In this document: in pieces, positions 1-7,508 of the stretch
Position numbering within the stretch: the first letter of the stretch is position 1
Layout of the letters: each line of letters starts with the position of its first letter
Origin: LW40-45 sp048883105
GTDB taxonomy: Archaea; Asgardarchaeota; Lokiarchaeia; Sigyniarchaeales; SOKP01
Length of the DNA stretch: 27,954 bases
Direction of reading: 5' to 3'
Assembly (NCBI GenBank): GCA_048883105.1
Contig: JBHLQY010000026.1
Span: 1 to 27,954 of the forward strand
Translations under genes and position numbers: made by a program
Notes under the pieces: model-generated
Told to the model about the DNA's origin: nothing
What the model saw: only the letters and a program-made list of their open reading frames with translations
Database searches by the model: none

Positions 1-213
1 TATTATCAAAGAGTATTAAAATATCCTAAACCGGTCAGAAAGATTCGTAAATATCGAAGATCATTAAAGAAGACAAAAATGCCTAAAGTAGAGATAATTG
101 GTCGTGAAAAGGCATTTAGTTCAATATATAGCGAATATTCAGCTATTTCTTTATTAAAGGGTAAACCCATCGGAAAAAAACCTATAACAGATAAAATAGC
201 TAAAAAAAAATAG
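1..213 (+). CDS. 3' end of a basic protein of unknown function (partial)
   Basis: Frame 1 is open from the first base to a TAG at 211-213 and gives the last 70 residues of a protein whose start lies outside the window. The fragment is rich in Lys and Arg (for example KPVRKIRKYRRSLKK) and ends in KIAKKK, so this tail is strongly basic and could bind nucleic acid or acidic lipid. I do not recognise the family. It is followed by a T-run at 251-259, which fits the end of a transcription unit. An antisense open frame over the same bases is hydrophobic and looks like a shadow. The call as coding rests on the uninterrupted frame and its biased composition. Confidence 0.55.
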   Translation, partial: YYQRVLKYPKPVRKIRKYRRSLKKTKMPKVEIIGREKAFSSIYSEYSAISLLKGKPIGKKPITDKIAKKK

Positions 214-250
214 AAGAACCTTCTTAACACTATAGAATTTCTTAAATAAA

Positions 251-259
251 TTTTTTTTT
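251..259 (+). terminator. T-run terminator candidate after the leading partial gene
   Basis: Nine consecutive T residues lie 38 bases after the TAG of the partial gene. A tiny inverted repeat AAGAA-CC-TTCTT (214-225) precedes it. Archaeal RNA polymerase commonly terminates at U-rich tracts; the assignment is by position and composition only. Confidence 0.4.
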
Positions 260-291
260 ATTACTATTAAATAGGATTAAAACAAAATTTG

Positions 292-299
292 TATAAATA
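292..299 (+). promoter_or_regulatory. Putative TATA box of the longin-like gene
   Basis: TATAAATA lies 44 bases upstream of the TTG start at 344. With the usual archaeal spacing of about 25 bases to the transcription start, this would leave a leader of roughly 20 nt. In such AT-rich DNA a TATA-like match is weak evidence. Confidence 0.3.
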
Positions 300-343
300 C
301 TAAAATTGTTATTTTATAATCTTTTTTATTTATTCGAGTTAAA

Positions 344-760
344 TTGATCCAAGAATTAATGATAATTAATAAAGCGGGTATAGCACTCTTTTATTATAAT
401 TTTTTAGAGAAATCAAAAAAAGAAAATAATTATCAATTAATAGCAGGTTTCTTAGATCAAATAGCACACTATACGAAATTTGGCTTAAAGGATGATTTAG
501 GAATAATCATGATGTCGAAATATTTTTATTCTTATTACACCCATAAAAAGTCAAATCTTCTTTCAATTTTTAAATGCGATAAAGGTAGCTACGATGATGC
601 TAAAATAATAAAAAAGTCTTTAGATATACTGGCGAAACAATTAATGGATGCCTTTTTCGTTAAATTTAAAGAAGATCTTGAAGATTTTGACGGGAATATT
701 TCTCGATTCAATTCCTTTAACAAAACAATTGAGGATATTTTCAGTTCAAATCGAGATTAA
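344..760 (+). CDS. Stand-alone longin/roadblock-like protein
   Basis: A 138-residue soluble protein. Its N-terminus (MIQELMIINKAGIALFYYNF) lines up with that of the longin-GTPase at 22090-22989 (MIQYINIMTKAGKSLIFRNY), including the buried beta-strand pattern and the following helix with AGFL. Both then have a helix-strand-helix layout, so I read this as a longin-like alpha/beta domain without the GTPase. In eukaryotes such domains sit in SNAREs, adaptor complexes, the SRP receptor and GTPase regulators and usually bind or regulate GTPases; in this organism the role is inferred. The TTG start at 344 is preferred over ATG at 359 because it matches the start of the paralogue. It lies 77 bases before the gelsolin-like gene on the same strand and may be co-transcribed. 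The C-terminal third is less conserved. Confidence 0.6.
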   Translation: MIQELMIINKAGIALFYYNFLEKSKKENNYQLIAGFLDQIAHYTKFGLKDDLGIIMMSKYFYSYYTHKKSNLLSIFKCDKGSYDDAKIIKKSLDILAKQLMDAFFVKFKEDLEDFDGNISRFNSFNKTIEDIFSSNRD

Positions 761-837
761 AAATTAAAAGCATTTTAAACTTTTTTGAATTATAAAGAAA
801 TAGATAAAAGCAAAATAAACATTTAGCAAATTATTAA

Positions 838-3165
838 GTGATTATATTGGAAATTATAAATTTAAAAGTATTTAGATTAAATTATTCTGGAAATTTTGAG
901 GAGATTTTAGTAGAAACTTCTCAAGATTTACTTAATTTATTTACTTTATTTGATATTTTAGCAATTTATATTCCAATCCAGAAGAGAATGTATGTTTGGG
1001 TCGGTAAAAACGTAACTCAAACTTTAAGAAATTTCATTCCAGAGATCCGTACAAGATTTTCTGAAAAACTTCCTGTTCATTTAAGAATTCTGCGCAACAT
1101 TACTATAGATTCTGGTTCTGAGCCATCAGATTTCTTTCAATTTCTTGATCTTGACTGGGAAAAGTTAAATAATCACATTAAAGAACAAGAATTGAAATTA
1201 GCCCCACTCCTAAAAGAAATAAAATCGTTGAAAAAGGAATTAACCTCGCTTGTTGAGAGGGAACTATACGAAGATTGTATAAAAATTTCCGAAAAGATCA
1301 TTGAATTGGCAAGGAAAACGATTGATAGCGCGTTAGAAAGAGAGCAAGAAGATTTTATTAAAGAGGTAAAGGAAAAATATAAAATTAAAGCGAGTGCTGA
1401 AAACGTGGAAGAAGGCACAATCGAAATTAAAAAAGAATTTGACGAGCTAATAAAAACCAATAATCCGAAAGATATTCTTAAAGCACATAATATCATAGAA
1501 GATTTCAAAAAGAAATATGAAAAAGTAATAGATTTAACATCCATCCCATCAACAAACGAATTATTAGCAAGGGAGGAAAATCTTTGGTATAAATTCGGGA
1601 GGGAACAACAAAAATTTAGTAGAGAACTTGATCAATTAGAGATTAAGCTCAAAACAGCGATGAAAAGATTTGAAATTGCTGATGTAGAAGAGACTATGAT
1701 GAAGGCAGAAGATCTTCTTTTAAGAGTGATTGACGAAGAGAAAAAAAAGAAATGGAGCAAAATTGAAATCGATTATGCAGAGTGGAAGAGAAAAAATGTG
1801 ACGATCAAAGAGATTGAAGGATCATTAGAGGAAAGCACCAAATTGAAAGAAAGTTTCCAATTTGAAGAGGCAATATCAAGACTAAATTCAACAATGGAAC
1901 TCATACAAGATAAAGAGATTTTAGAATATAGCAAAAAACTTCAAGAAAAAAGAAAAGAAATTATTAAAGCCGAAGAAGAATATATTAAAGTCCGTGAAAG
2001 GATTGCGGTATTAGAAGAAAGAATTAAAGATAATATGAAAAATGATTTCTTAAATGCTGCATTAATTAATTGCGAAAAAATAATCCAGCTTGCTGAATCT
2101 ATCAATAAACATGATTCTGTATTAGAGTATAATCAAATATTAGAGGAAATAAATGAAGAATTAGATAAAATAAAGGCTAATATAGAGAATGAACAAATCG
2201 AATTAACTAAAAAGGCAAAAGAGCTTGAAGAAATAATTGCAGTTGATAATGAAAATGTATTGCCTTTAGTTGAAGAATTTTCTGTTAATGATATTTTAGG
2301 AGATTTATCGGATGACGTTAGCGAAATGTTCGATCAATTAGGTAATTTACTTATCGAGCATCGAGTTGATGTAAAGAAAGAAATAACAAATAGAGCATTA
2401 TTAATGAGTGCTTCTGGAGATGTTGTTGAGCATGAAAAAAAATTTGAAATCCAAAAAATAGAAGCAAAGGATGAGATGGTTAAATATAGCGTACAATCAA
2501 GTATAATAAATCCTTTTGAAGACTCTATTGAAGATGCAATTATTACTGATCTTATTCCTTATAATTTTGAAATTACTGATATGCAATTAAATGGTAAACC
2601 AGTTAAGAAATTACCTGATAAATCCCTTACAAAAGAAGGAGTAGAACTTAAATGGCAAATTCAAAATATACCTCTAAAAAAAAAGGTTGAAATCGACTAT
2701 AATTTGCGTAGAAGAATTTCTCGTACAATTATTTTCGTTTTTAAAGGAAATATAAAAATTATAAAGACCCATTCCAATTTGAACAAACTCGAAAAACTTG
2801 AAGGGCTTTACGAAGCACAATTGCCATTTACAAATTCATATGGTTCAATATTAAATGGTGTAATCATTGAAGATGTTATTCCGCTTTATTATCTTCATTT
2901 TATGAAAGAGCCAACAGATTTATTACCCGCAGAAATAACTAGCTCTGAGCATGGAGAATTGGTAAAATGGAATATAGGCACCATGGAAGTGGAAACATTA
3001 AATTACCATTATAGGCTTCTAAGGCTGTATAGATTGGAAGATCTTAAAATAAACATCATTGATTTAGGCAAAAATGGAATAAAATCCTTGAGCAAAGGTG
3101 ATTTAACGGAGGCGCTAACGATTTATGATAATATAATCGATCAATTAGAAGAATACAATAAATAA
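838..3165 (+). CDS. Gelsolin-like domain, helical rod and tandem beta-sandwich protein
   Basis: A 775-residue protein with four visible parts. Residues 1-110 resemble one gelsolin domain: FDILAIYI, then MYVWVGKN, then SGSEPSDFFQFL match the family pattern of buried strand, YVWVGK turn and GxEPxxFW/F end. Residues about 110-490 are a long, highly charged heptad-like helical rod. A conserved block around 474-520 (VEEFSVNDILGDL, then EHRVDVKKEI) joins it to two beta-rich repeats (about 545-645 and 655-730), each with an I(T/E)D(L/V)IP motif followed by a KW strand and an Arg/Leu-rich strand, reminiscent of DUF11-type sandwiches. A short TPR-like hairpin closes the protein. No signal peptide or TM segment is seen, so it is probably cytoplasmic. 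Gelsolin domains bind actin in eukaryotes and in Asgard archaea; an actin-related role is inference. Start is GTG 838; a TTG at 847 with GTGAT four bases before it is an alternative. It lies 20 bases before its paralogue. Confidence 0.7.
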   Translation: MIILEIINLKVFRLNYSGNFEEILVETSQDLLNLFTLFDILAIYIPIQKRMYVWVGKNVTQTLRNFIPEIRTRFSEKLPVHLRILRNITIDSGSEPSDFFQFLDLDWEKLNNHIKEQELKLAPLLKEIKSLKKELTSLVERELYEDCIKISEKIIELARKTIDSALEREQEDFIKEVKEKYKIKASAENVEEGTIEIKKEFDELIKTNNPKDILKAHNIIEDFKKKYEKVIDLTSIPSTNELLAREENLWYKFGREQQKFSRELDQLEIKLKTAMKRFEIADVEETMMKAEDLLLRVIDEEKKKKWSKIEIDYAEWKRKNVTIKEIEGSLEESTKLKESFQFEEAISRLNSTMELIQDKEILEYSKKLQEKRKEIIKAEEEYIKVRERIAVLEERIKDNMKNDFLNAALINCEKIIQLAESINKHDSVLEYNQILEEINEELDKIKANIENEQIELTKKAKELEEIIAVDNENVLPLVEEFSVNDILGDLSDDVSEMFDQLGNLLIEHRVDVKKEITNRALLMSASGDVVEHEKKFEIQKIEAKDEMVKYSVQSSIINPFEDSIEDAIITDLIPYNFEITDMQLNGKPVKKLPDKSLTKEGVELKWQIQNIPLKKKVEIDYNLRRRISRTIIFVFKGNIKIIKTHSNLNKLEKLEGLYEAQLPFTNSYGSILNGVIIEDVIPLYYLHFMKEPTDLLPAEITSSEHGELVKWNIGTMEVETLNYHYRLLRLYRLEDLKINIIDLGKNGIKSLSKGDLTEALTIYDNIIDQLEEYNK

Positions 3166-3174
3166 ATAAAAAAA

Positions 3175-3178
3175 GGTG
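3175..3178 (+). promoter_or_regulatory. Shine-Dalgarno GGTG supporting a TTG start
   Basis: GGTG, part of the archaeal GGAGGTGA complement of the 16S 3' end, lies seven bases before TTG 3186. No ATG lies nearby in frame, so this site decides the start of the second paralogue. Confidence 0.5.
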
Positions 3179-3185
3179 TAATATA

Positions 3186-5276
3186 TTGAATTCAAAAAGG
3201 GATAAGAAAGAAGAAAAAAAGAAGAAAAAAGCCAAAAAGCCCTTAAAGAAGAAACCCATTGCGAAAGGAAGAGCTAAAAAACCTATAGAAGAAAAACCCA
3301 TAGAGGAAGAAAGAGCTAAAAAGGTAAGGCTTCTAGATAGAATAGATAATTTGAGAGTTGTCCAAAATAATAACTTTTTAATTGGAAAATTGGAAGATGC
3401 CATAAGTGTTGCTACAGAAATAAAAATGTTAGCGAAAGAAGCTAAATTGCCAACAATAGTGGAAGAACAAGAAGAATTTATTGATAACACACGAGCAAAA
3501 ATTATTGAAAAGAATAAAATTTCTCTCTTTAAAGATGCTTTTGACGTAGTTAAAGATGATTTTGAAAAATTGGTGGCAAACAATAAAATTGTGGACGCTC
3601 ATAAGATTGTGATTGATTTTAAACAAAAATTTGAAAATATTTTTAATTTGCCATCTATCGCAACAGCTATTAGAGAGTTTATATCAAAAGAAGAGGATTT
3701 ATGGAATAATTTCATTGCTGAGCAAGAAAAGATAAAACAACAACTTAAAAATTTAAATACTCAGTTTAAAAGGGCTTTAAAAAAAGCAGATTTAAAAAAT
3801 ATGAATGAAATAATTACTAATGCTAAGGAACTCCTTGCTAATATCTTTGATGAAGAAATAGAAGCTAAATGGCAGTCAAATGAGGATGAATATTTGAATT
3901 ATAAAAGAGAAAAAGAATTGAGTGAAAAAATTGAAAAAGCTCTCGAGGAATCCAAAAATCTGAAGGAAAAATTCCTTTTTCAAGAAGGAATGTTAGCAAT
4001 AGACAAGGCTATCAAACTGATTATTAATGAAGATATGCCAGAATATAAAGAATTATTAACAGAAACAAGACAAGATCTTATTGCTGCTGAAACAAAATAT
4101 AATAAACTTTATTTGAATTTAGCAGAATATAAGGAAAAACTAAGGAAGAATCAAGAAAATAATTTTTTAAACGCAGCCTTAAGCAATTGTGAAAGGATTA
4201 TACATATTTCACAGTTAATAGGAATGGGTGAGGTGAAAAAGGAATATCAGCAGGTTTTAAAACAAATTGAATTAGAAATTAGTGAAAAGAAATCTGCAAC
4301 TCAAAGAGAACTTGAGATTTTAACAGAAAAGGTAAAAGAAATTGAAAAGGTTATCAAAATTGATGAAGATATATCACCAATAGTTGAGGATTTCTCCGTA
4401 AAAGATCTTTTAGGAGATTTAGCTGACGATATCTTAGAGAAATTGGAACAACTTGGAACTTTACTTAATGAACATCGTGTCGATGTAAAAAAAAATATTA
4501 TAAATAAAGTCATATCAACAACTAGCTCAGGCGAGATAATGGAAGAAGAGATTCCGAGGGAAGCTCTTAAATCTGGAGGAGAAAATGAAGAATTAATATA
4601 CCAAGTACGGTCAGGGTTTACAAATCGTCTAGAAGATACGATAGATAAAGCTATAATTACCGATTTAATTCCTTATAATTTTGAAATTATTGAAGTGAGA
4701 TTTAATGGAAAGCTTGTAAAAGATTTAAAAAATAAAACACTCACTAAAGAAGGACTTGAATTGAAATGGGAAGTTCAGAATTTTGCTCCGAAAGAAAAGG
4801 TACAAGTTAATTATAATTTACGACGAAGAGTCTCCAGAACAATTATATTTATAATTAAGAATAACTTGAAAATTATAAAAACTCACTTCAATTTAAATAA
4901 ACTCGAATTTGATGGCCTTTACGAAGCCAAGTTACCATTAACAAATCCGTTTAGGACCGTATTAGAAGGAGTTATAGTTGAGGATATTATTCCGTTATAT
5001 TATCTTCATTACATTAACGAACCAACTAATTTAATACCCGATAAAACAACAGATTTAGAAACAGGAGAATTATTTAAATGGAATATTGAAACTATGGATG
5101 CTGGAACTTTAAATTATCATTACAAACTTCTAGAGTTAAATCGATTTGAAAAAACTAAAATAGATATAGATCAATTAAGCAAAGAAGGGCAAGACCTAAT
5201 AGAGAAGGGAAAAATTATTGAAGCGCTAAACAAATATAAAGAGATAAAAAATCAATTAATTAGTTCTATTAAATAA
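3186..5276 (+). CDS. Paralogue of the rod/beta-sandwich protein with Lys-rich tail, no gelsolin domain
   Basis: A 696-residue protein plainly homologous to its upstream neighbour from the rod onwards: EEDLWNNFIAEQEKIKQQL corresponds to EENLWYKFGREQQKFSREL, VEDFSVKDLLGDL to VEEFSVNDILGDL, and NYNLRRRVSRTIIF to DYNLRRRISRTIIF. In place of the gelsolin-like domain it has a lysine-rich tail (residues 3-30), then about 370 residues of charged helices. The conserved block is at about 396-448, two beta-sandwich repeats at about 468-558 and 575-651, and a C-terminal helical hairpin follows. The pair looks like a tandem duplication followed by gain or loss of the N-terminal module, and the proteins could form a hetero-oligomer. 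The basic tail could contact acidic membrane, nucleic acid or another protein. No membrane segment is seen. Function is unknown. The TTG start has GGTG seven bases upstream. Confidence 0.75.
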   Translation: MNSKRDKKEEKKKKKAKKPLKKKPIAKGRAKKPIEEKPIEEERAKKVRLLDRIDNLRVVQNNNFLIGKLEDAISVATEIKMLAKEAKLPTIVEEQEEFIDNTRAKIIEKNKISLFKDAFDVVKDDFEKLVANNKIVDAHKIVIDFKQKFENIFNLPSIATAIREFISKEEDLWNNFIAEQEKIKQQLKNLNTQFKRALKKADLKNMNEIITNAKELLANIFDEEIEAKWQSNEDEYLNYKREKELSEKIEKALEESKNLKEKFLFQEGMLAIDKAIKLIINEDMPEYKELLTETRQDLIAAETKYNKLYLNLAEYKEKLRKNQENNFLNAALSNCERIIHISQLIGMGEVKKEYQQVLKQIELEISEKKSATQRELEILTEKVKEIEKVIKIDEDISPIVEDFSVKDLLGDLADDILEKLEQLGTLLNEHRVDVKKNIINKVISTTSSGEIMEEEIPREALKSGGENEELIYQVRSGFTNRLEDTIDKAIITDLIPYNFEIIEVRFNGKLVKDLKNKTLTKEGLELKWEVQNFAPKEKVQVNYNLRRRVSRTIIFIIKNNLKIIKTHFNLNKLEFDGLYEAKLPLTNPFRTVLEGVIVEDIIPLYYLHYINEPTNLIPDKTTDLETGELFKWNIETMDAGTLNYHYKLLELNRFEKTKIDIDQLSKEGQDLIEKGKIIEALNKYKEIKNQLISSIK

Positions 5277-5282
5277 AGAAGG

Positions 5283-5296
5283 AAAAAAAAGAAAAA
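5283..5296 (-). terminator. T-rich terminator candidate for the small membrane protein gene
   Basis: Read on the minus strand this is TTTTTCTTTTTTTT, placed 35 bases after the stop of the leftward gene at 5331. A T6 run on the plus strand (5327-5332) could serve the converging rightward gene, making the 54-base gap a two-way termination zone. Confidence 0.35.
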
Positions 5297-5330
5297 TTAA
5301 GGTTTAAGCTTGCATTGAATTAAAGATTTT

Positions 5331-5660
5331 TTATAATAACCCGATAATTCCAGCAACAAGAACTATAATCCCAGCAATTAGTCCAAATAATCCACCACAT
5401 ATCCAGCCAATTATTATAGCAACAATACCCATTATTAATATAAAAATACCACTAAATGGTATATCACTTTTATATGAACCGAAACAGCTTATTAAAATAA
5501 CTAATCCTACAAGTAGCAAAAGTATTCCATTTATAATTCCCCTTAGGCTAAACCCCATAAACGCCATTATTGCTAAAATTATAAGAATAATTGCTCCAAC
5601 TGCTGCTAATAATCTTACTAAACCCGGATGTGATACTCTATTACTTCGTCTACTTCCCAT
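5331..5660 (-). CDS. Small glycine-rich membrane protein, about four TM segments
   Basis: A 109-residue, very hydrophobic protein. A short basic N-terminus (GSRRSNRVSHPG) is followed by hydrophobic stretches around residues 15-35, 40-55, 65-80 and 85-109, rich in Ile, Gly and Val; it ends in VAGIIGLL without a polar tail. This resembles small DUF-type integral membrane proteins of prokaryotes, but I cannot name the family. I chose ATG 5660 over TTG 5669 because a GGTTGAT element lies upstream of the ATG and overlaps the TTG. It converges with the rod protein gene and stands alone on its strand; the next leftward gene starts 693 bases to its right. Transport or membrane-structural roles are equally possible. 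Confidence 0.6.
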   Translation of the reverse strand: MGSRRSNRVSHPGLVRLLAAVGAIILIILAIMAFMGFSLRGIINGILLLLVGLVILISCFGSYKSDIPFSGIFILIMGIVAIIIGWICGGLFGLIAGIIVLVAGIIGLL

Positions 5661-5792
5661 AAATATCAACCATATTTAAATATTTTAAGATGTATTTTAT
5701 TTTGTTATCTGTTTATATCAATATTGCTATTATAATTTAAAAAGTTATTAATTCAAGTATTTATATTATTTCTAAAAAATTTAACGTATTTT

Positions 5793-6353
5793 CTATTTTC
5801 TTAATAAAGCTAAAATTACTGCGTTAGTAAAAGTTCCTCTCAAGTTCAAATAATCTTTTAATATTCCTTCTTCGGTAAAATTACATTTCTTAAAAAGATG
5901 AATTGATTTCTTATTATTGATTGCGATATGAGCTTCAAGACGATTTATATTTAAATGATAAAATGCAATAGTTTTAATCAAATTTATGGCTTCTTTAGCC
6001 ATACCTTGATGCCAATATCTTGGAATAATCCATATACCAACCTCAGCCCTTTTATGCAACCAGCTAATATTCCAAATACTTGCAGATCCTATTTTCTTTA
6101 TATCATTGCTAATATTGTTTTGTTTTCTTATTTCTATTATATAATTGAATTGAGTTTGCTTTTCCCAATATTTTAAATAATTTTTTAATAGTTTTTTCGA
6201 ATGCTCCTGAGAAGTCAAAGGACCTAAGGACAAAAACTTAGATACTACTTCCTCTTTTAAGGAAGAAAAAAAGAAATCTGAATCGCTTAAAGAAATTTTT
6301 CTTAAATGAAGATTTTTGTCGTTAATTTCCTCAACTATCTCTCTATTTTTCAT
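5793..6353 (-). CDS. GNAT-family N-acetyltransferase, RimJ/RimL type
   Basis: A 186-residue protein with the full GNAT layout. An N-terminal strand carries LHLRKISLSDSDFFF, as in RimJ/RimL-like enzymes. A central strand has AEVGIWIIPRYWHQGMAKEA; the QGMAKEA loop is the acetyl-CoA pyrophosphate-binding motif. The C-terminal part NRLEAHIAINNKKSIHLFKK is the typical Arg-Leu-x-Ala/Asn-x-Asn-x-x-Ser acceptor-side block. The family transfers acetyl groups from acetyl-CoA to protein N-termini, antibiotics or small amines; the substrate cannot be told from sequence. It starts at ATG 6353 and has 140 bases of AT-rich DNA between it and the upstream crotonase gene, so it may be a separate unit. Length is normal for the family. 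Confidence 0.8.
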   Translation of the reverse strand: MKNREIVEEINDKNLHLRKISLSDSDFFFSSLKEEVVSKFLSLGPLTSQEHSKKLLKNYLKYWEKQTQFNYIIEIRKQNNISNDIKKIGSASIWNISWLHKRAEVGIWIIPRYWHQGMAKEAINLIKTIAFYHLNINRLEAHIAINNKKSIHLFKKCNFTEEGILKDYLNLRGTFTNAVILALLRK

Positions 6354-6455
6354 CTAACTATGTTAAAAAAAAAGTTATATTTAATCATTTTGAAAAGAAT
6401 ATTTTAAGATATGTGGAAACAAAGATAACTTGATTGATTTGAATTGAATCGAACT

Positions 6456-6477
6456 AAAAAAAAAATTGAAAAAAAAA
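6456..6477 (-). terminator. Double T-run terminator candidate after the crotonase gene
   Basis: On the minus strand two runs of nine and ten T residues are separated by CAA, starting 17 bases after the stop of the gene at 6494. This is a strong U-rich tract of the kind at which archaeal polymerase stops. Confidence 0.5.
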
Positions 6478-6493
6478 TTGATTAATATTTAAG

Positions 6494-7447
6494 TTATATA
6501 CCTTTATAGTGAGGTGAATCCCTTATTTTCCTTCTACCTTTACAATTTTCGCAAGTACTCCCATCTTCCATTTTTCCTTTTCCGCCGCACACCGGGCATT
6601 TGATTTTTCTGTTGAAAGCCATTATACCTTCTTTGGAGTCAAAACTAGCACTATTAACGCCAAACCCAAGTTGTTCCATCATAAGGCCCAATTCCTTATA
6701 TCGCGTTCCAAATTTAACGCATTTCTTAATTATATAAAGTGCAGTTGTTGGTGCTTCACCAAGCCATTTAGCTTTTTCGTGGACAAGCTTTTCGAATTCT
6801 TCACCTGCTGGCGCGATCCAAGTAGCTAACCCCCAATCTAGCGCTGTTTGAGCATCAATAGGTTCACCAAACATAGCCATTCGTAATGCTCTATTAATCC
6901 CAATTCTTGCTGCCATTCTGGTGATACCCCCATTAGCAGGGAAAATACCACGATTAATTTCTGGAAGTCCAATAAGCGATCGATCAGACGCAATAACAAT
7001 ATCACAGCATAAAACTATTTCACAGCCACCACCTAGAGCAAAACCATCAACAGCAGCGATGAGTGGTTTAGAAAACTGTTCAAATTCGTCGTAATCACGG
7101 TGTCTTATTCTCATTGCGATACTCATATGCATTGGTATATTTGGTCTTAACTCTTTATGAAATGCTGCTGCTAAGTCAGCACCAGCAGAAAAGGCAGGTT
7201 TTTTAGTAAAATCTTTAGTACCTCGTAGCACGACAGCCCGTACTGAACCATCCAATTCCATTACCCTTAATACTTGAGCAATTTCAGAGACAGTCTGTTC
7301 GGTTAATGCGTTTAATCTATCAGGGCGGTTGATTGAAATAACAGCATAATTTCCATCAACAGTTCCTTCTCTAACAACTTCACCTTTGTCATTTACTTTT
7401 GTAGGCCATTCTATTTTAAGATGCTCTATTTTTAGTGTTTCAGCCAT
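6494..7447 (-). CDS. Enoyl-CoA hydratase (crotonase) with C-terminal DnaJ-type zinc finger
   Basis: A 317-residue crotonase-fold protein expected to hydrate short-chain 2-enoyl-CoA in the cytoplasm. Visible hallmarks are SAGADLAAAF (oxyanion-hole region), GFALGGGCEIVLCCDI with Glu143, and LPEINRGIFPANGG with Glu163. The two glutamates correspond to the acid-base pair of true hydratases, so this is probably an active hydratase rather than an isomerase. It is longer than the usual 255-265 residues: the N-terminus has an extra segment (about 12-33), and the C-terminus adds CPVCGGKG (284-291) and CENCKGRR (299-306), two CxxCxGx-type knuckles as in the DnaJ cysteine-rich domain, likely binding one zinc. 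The start ATG has GAGGGAT seven bases upstream. It lies 61 bases downstream of the 3-hydroxyacyl-CoA dehydrogenase gene on the same strand, a probable operon. The branched or cyclic acyl-CoA specificity is not determinable. Confidence 0.88.
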   Translation of the reverse strand: MAETLKIEHLKIEWPTKVNDKGEVVREGTVDGNYAVISINRPDRLNALTEQTVSEIAQVLRVMELDGSVRAVVLRGTKDFTKKPAFSAGADLAAAFHKELRPNIPMHMSIAMRIRHRDYDEFEQFSKPLIAAVDGFALGGGCEIVLCCDIVIASDRSLIGLPEINRGIFPANGGITRMAARIGINRALRMAMFGEPIDAQTALDWGLATWIAPAGEEFEKLVHEKAKWLGEAPTTALYIIKKCVKFGTRYKELGLMMEQLGFGVNSASFDSKEGIMAFNRKIKCPVCGGKGKMEDGSTCENCKGRRKIRDSPHYKGI

Positions 7448-7508
7448 TTTTTAATCCCTCTTTTTGCTGATTTTTAAATTCTATTTTTTGAATATTTATC
7501 TTGAAAAC

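Noticed and set aside
6..230. Leftward hydrophobic frame of 74 codons at the left edge
   Set aside because: It overlaps the uninterrupted rightward basic frame that ends at 213, and its hydrophobic residues follow from the complement of Lys codons.
1173..1544. Leftward frame of 123 codons inside the gelsolin/rod gene
   Set aside because: Ser/Phe/Ile-rich composition is the mirror of the Lys/Glu-rich rod; no motif.
3056..3626. Two leftward frames across the start of the second rod gene
   Set aside because: Phe and Leu runs are the complement of the lysine-rich tail; no ribosome site and overlap with a clearly conserved gene.
6421..6490. Tandem A-run/TTG repeats as a repeat array
   Set aside because: Only two units of low complexity, better explained as a T-rich terminator for the leftward crotonase gene.
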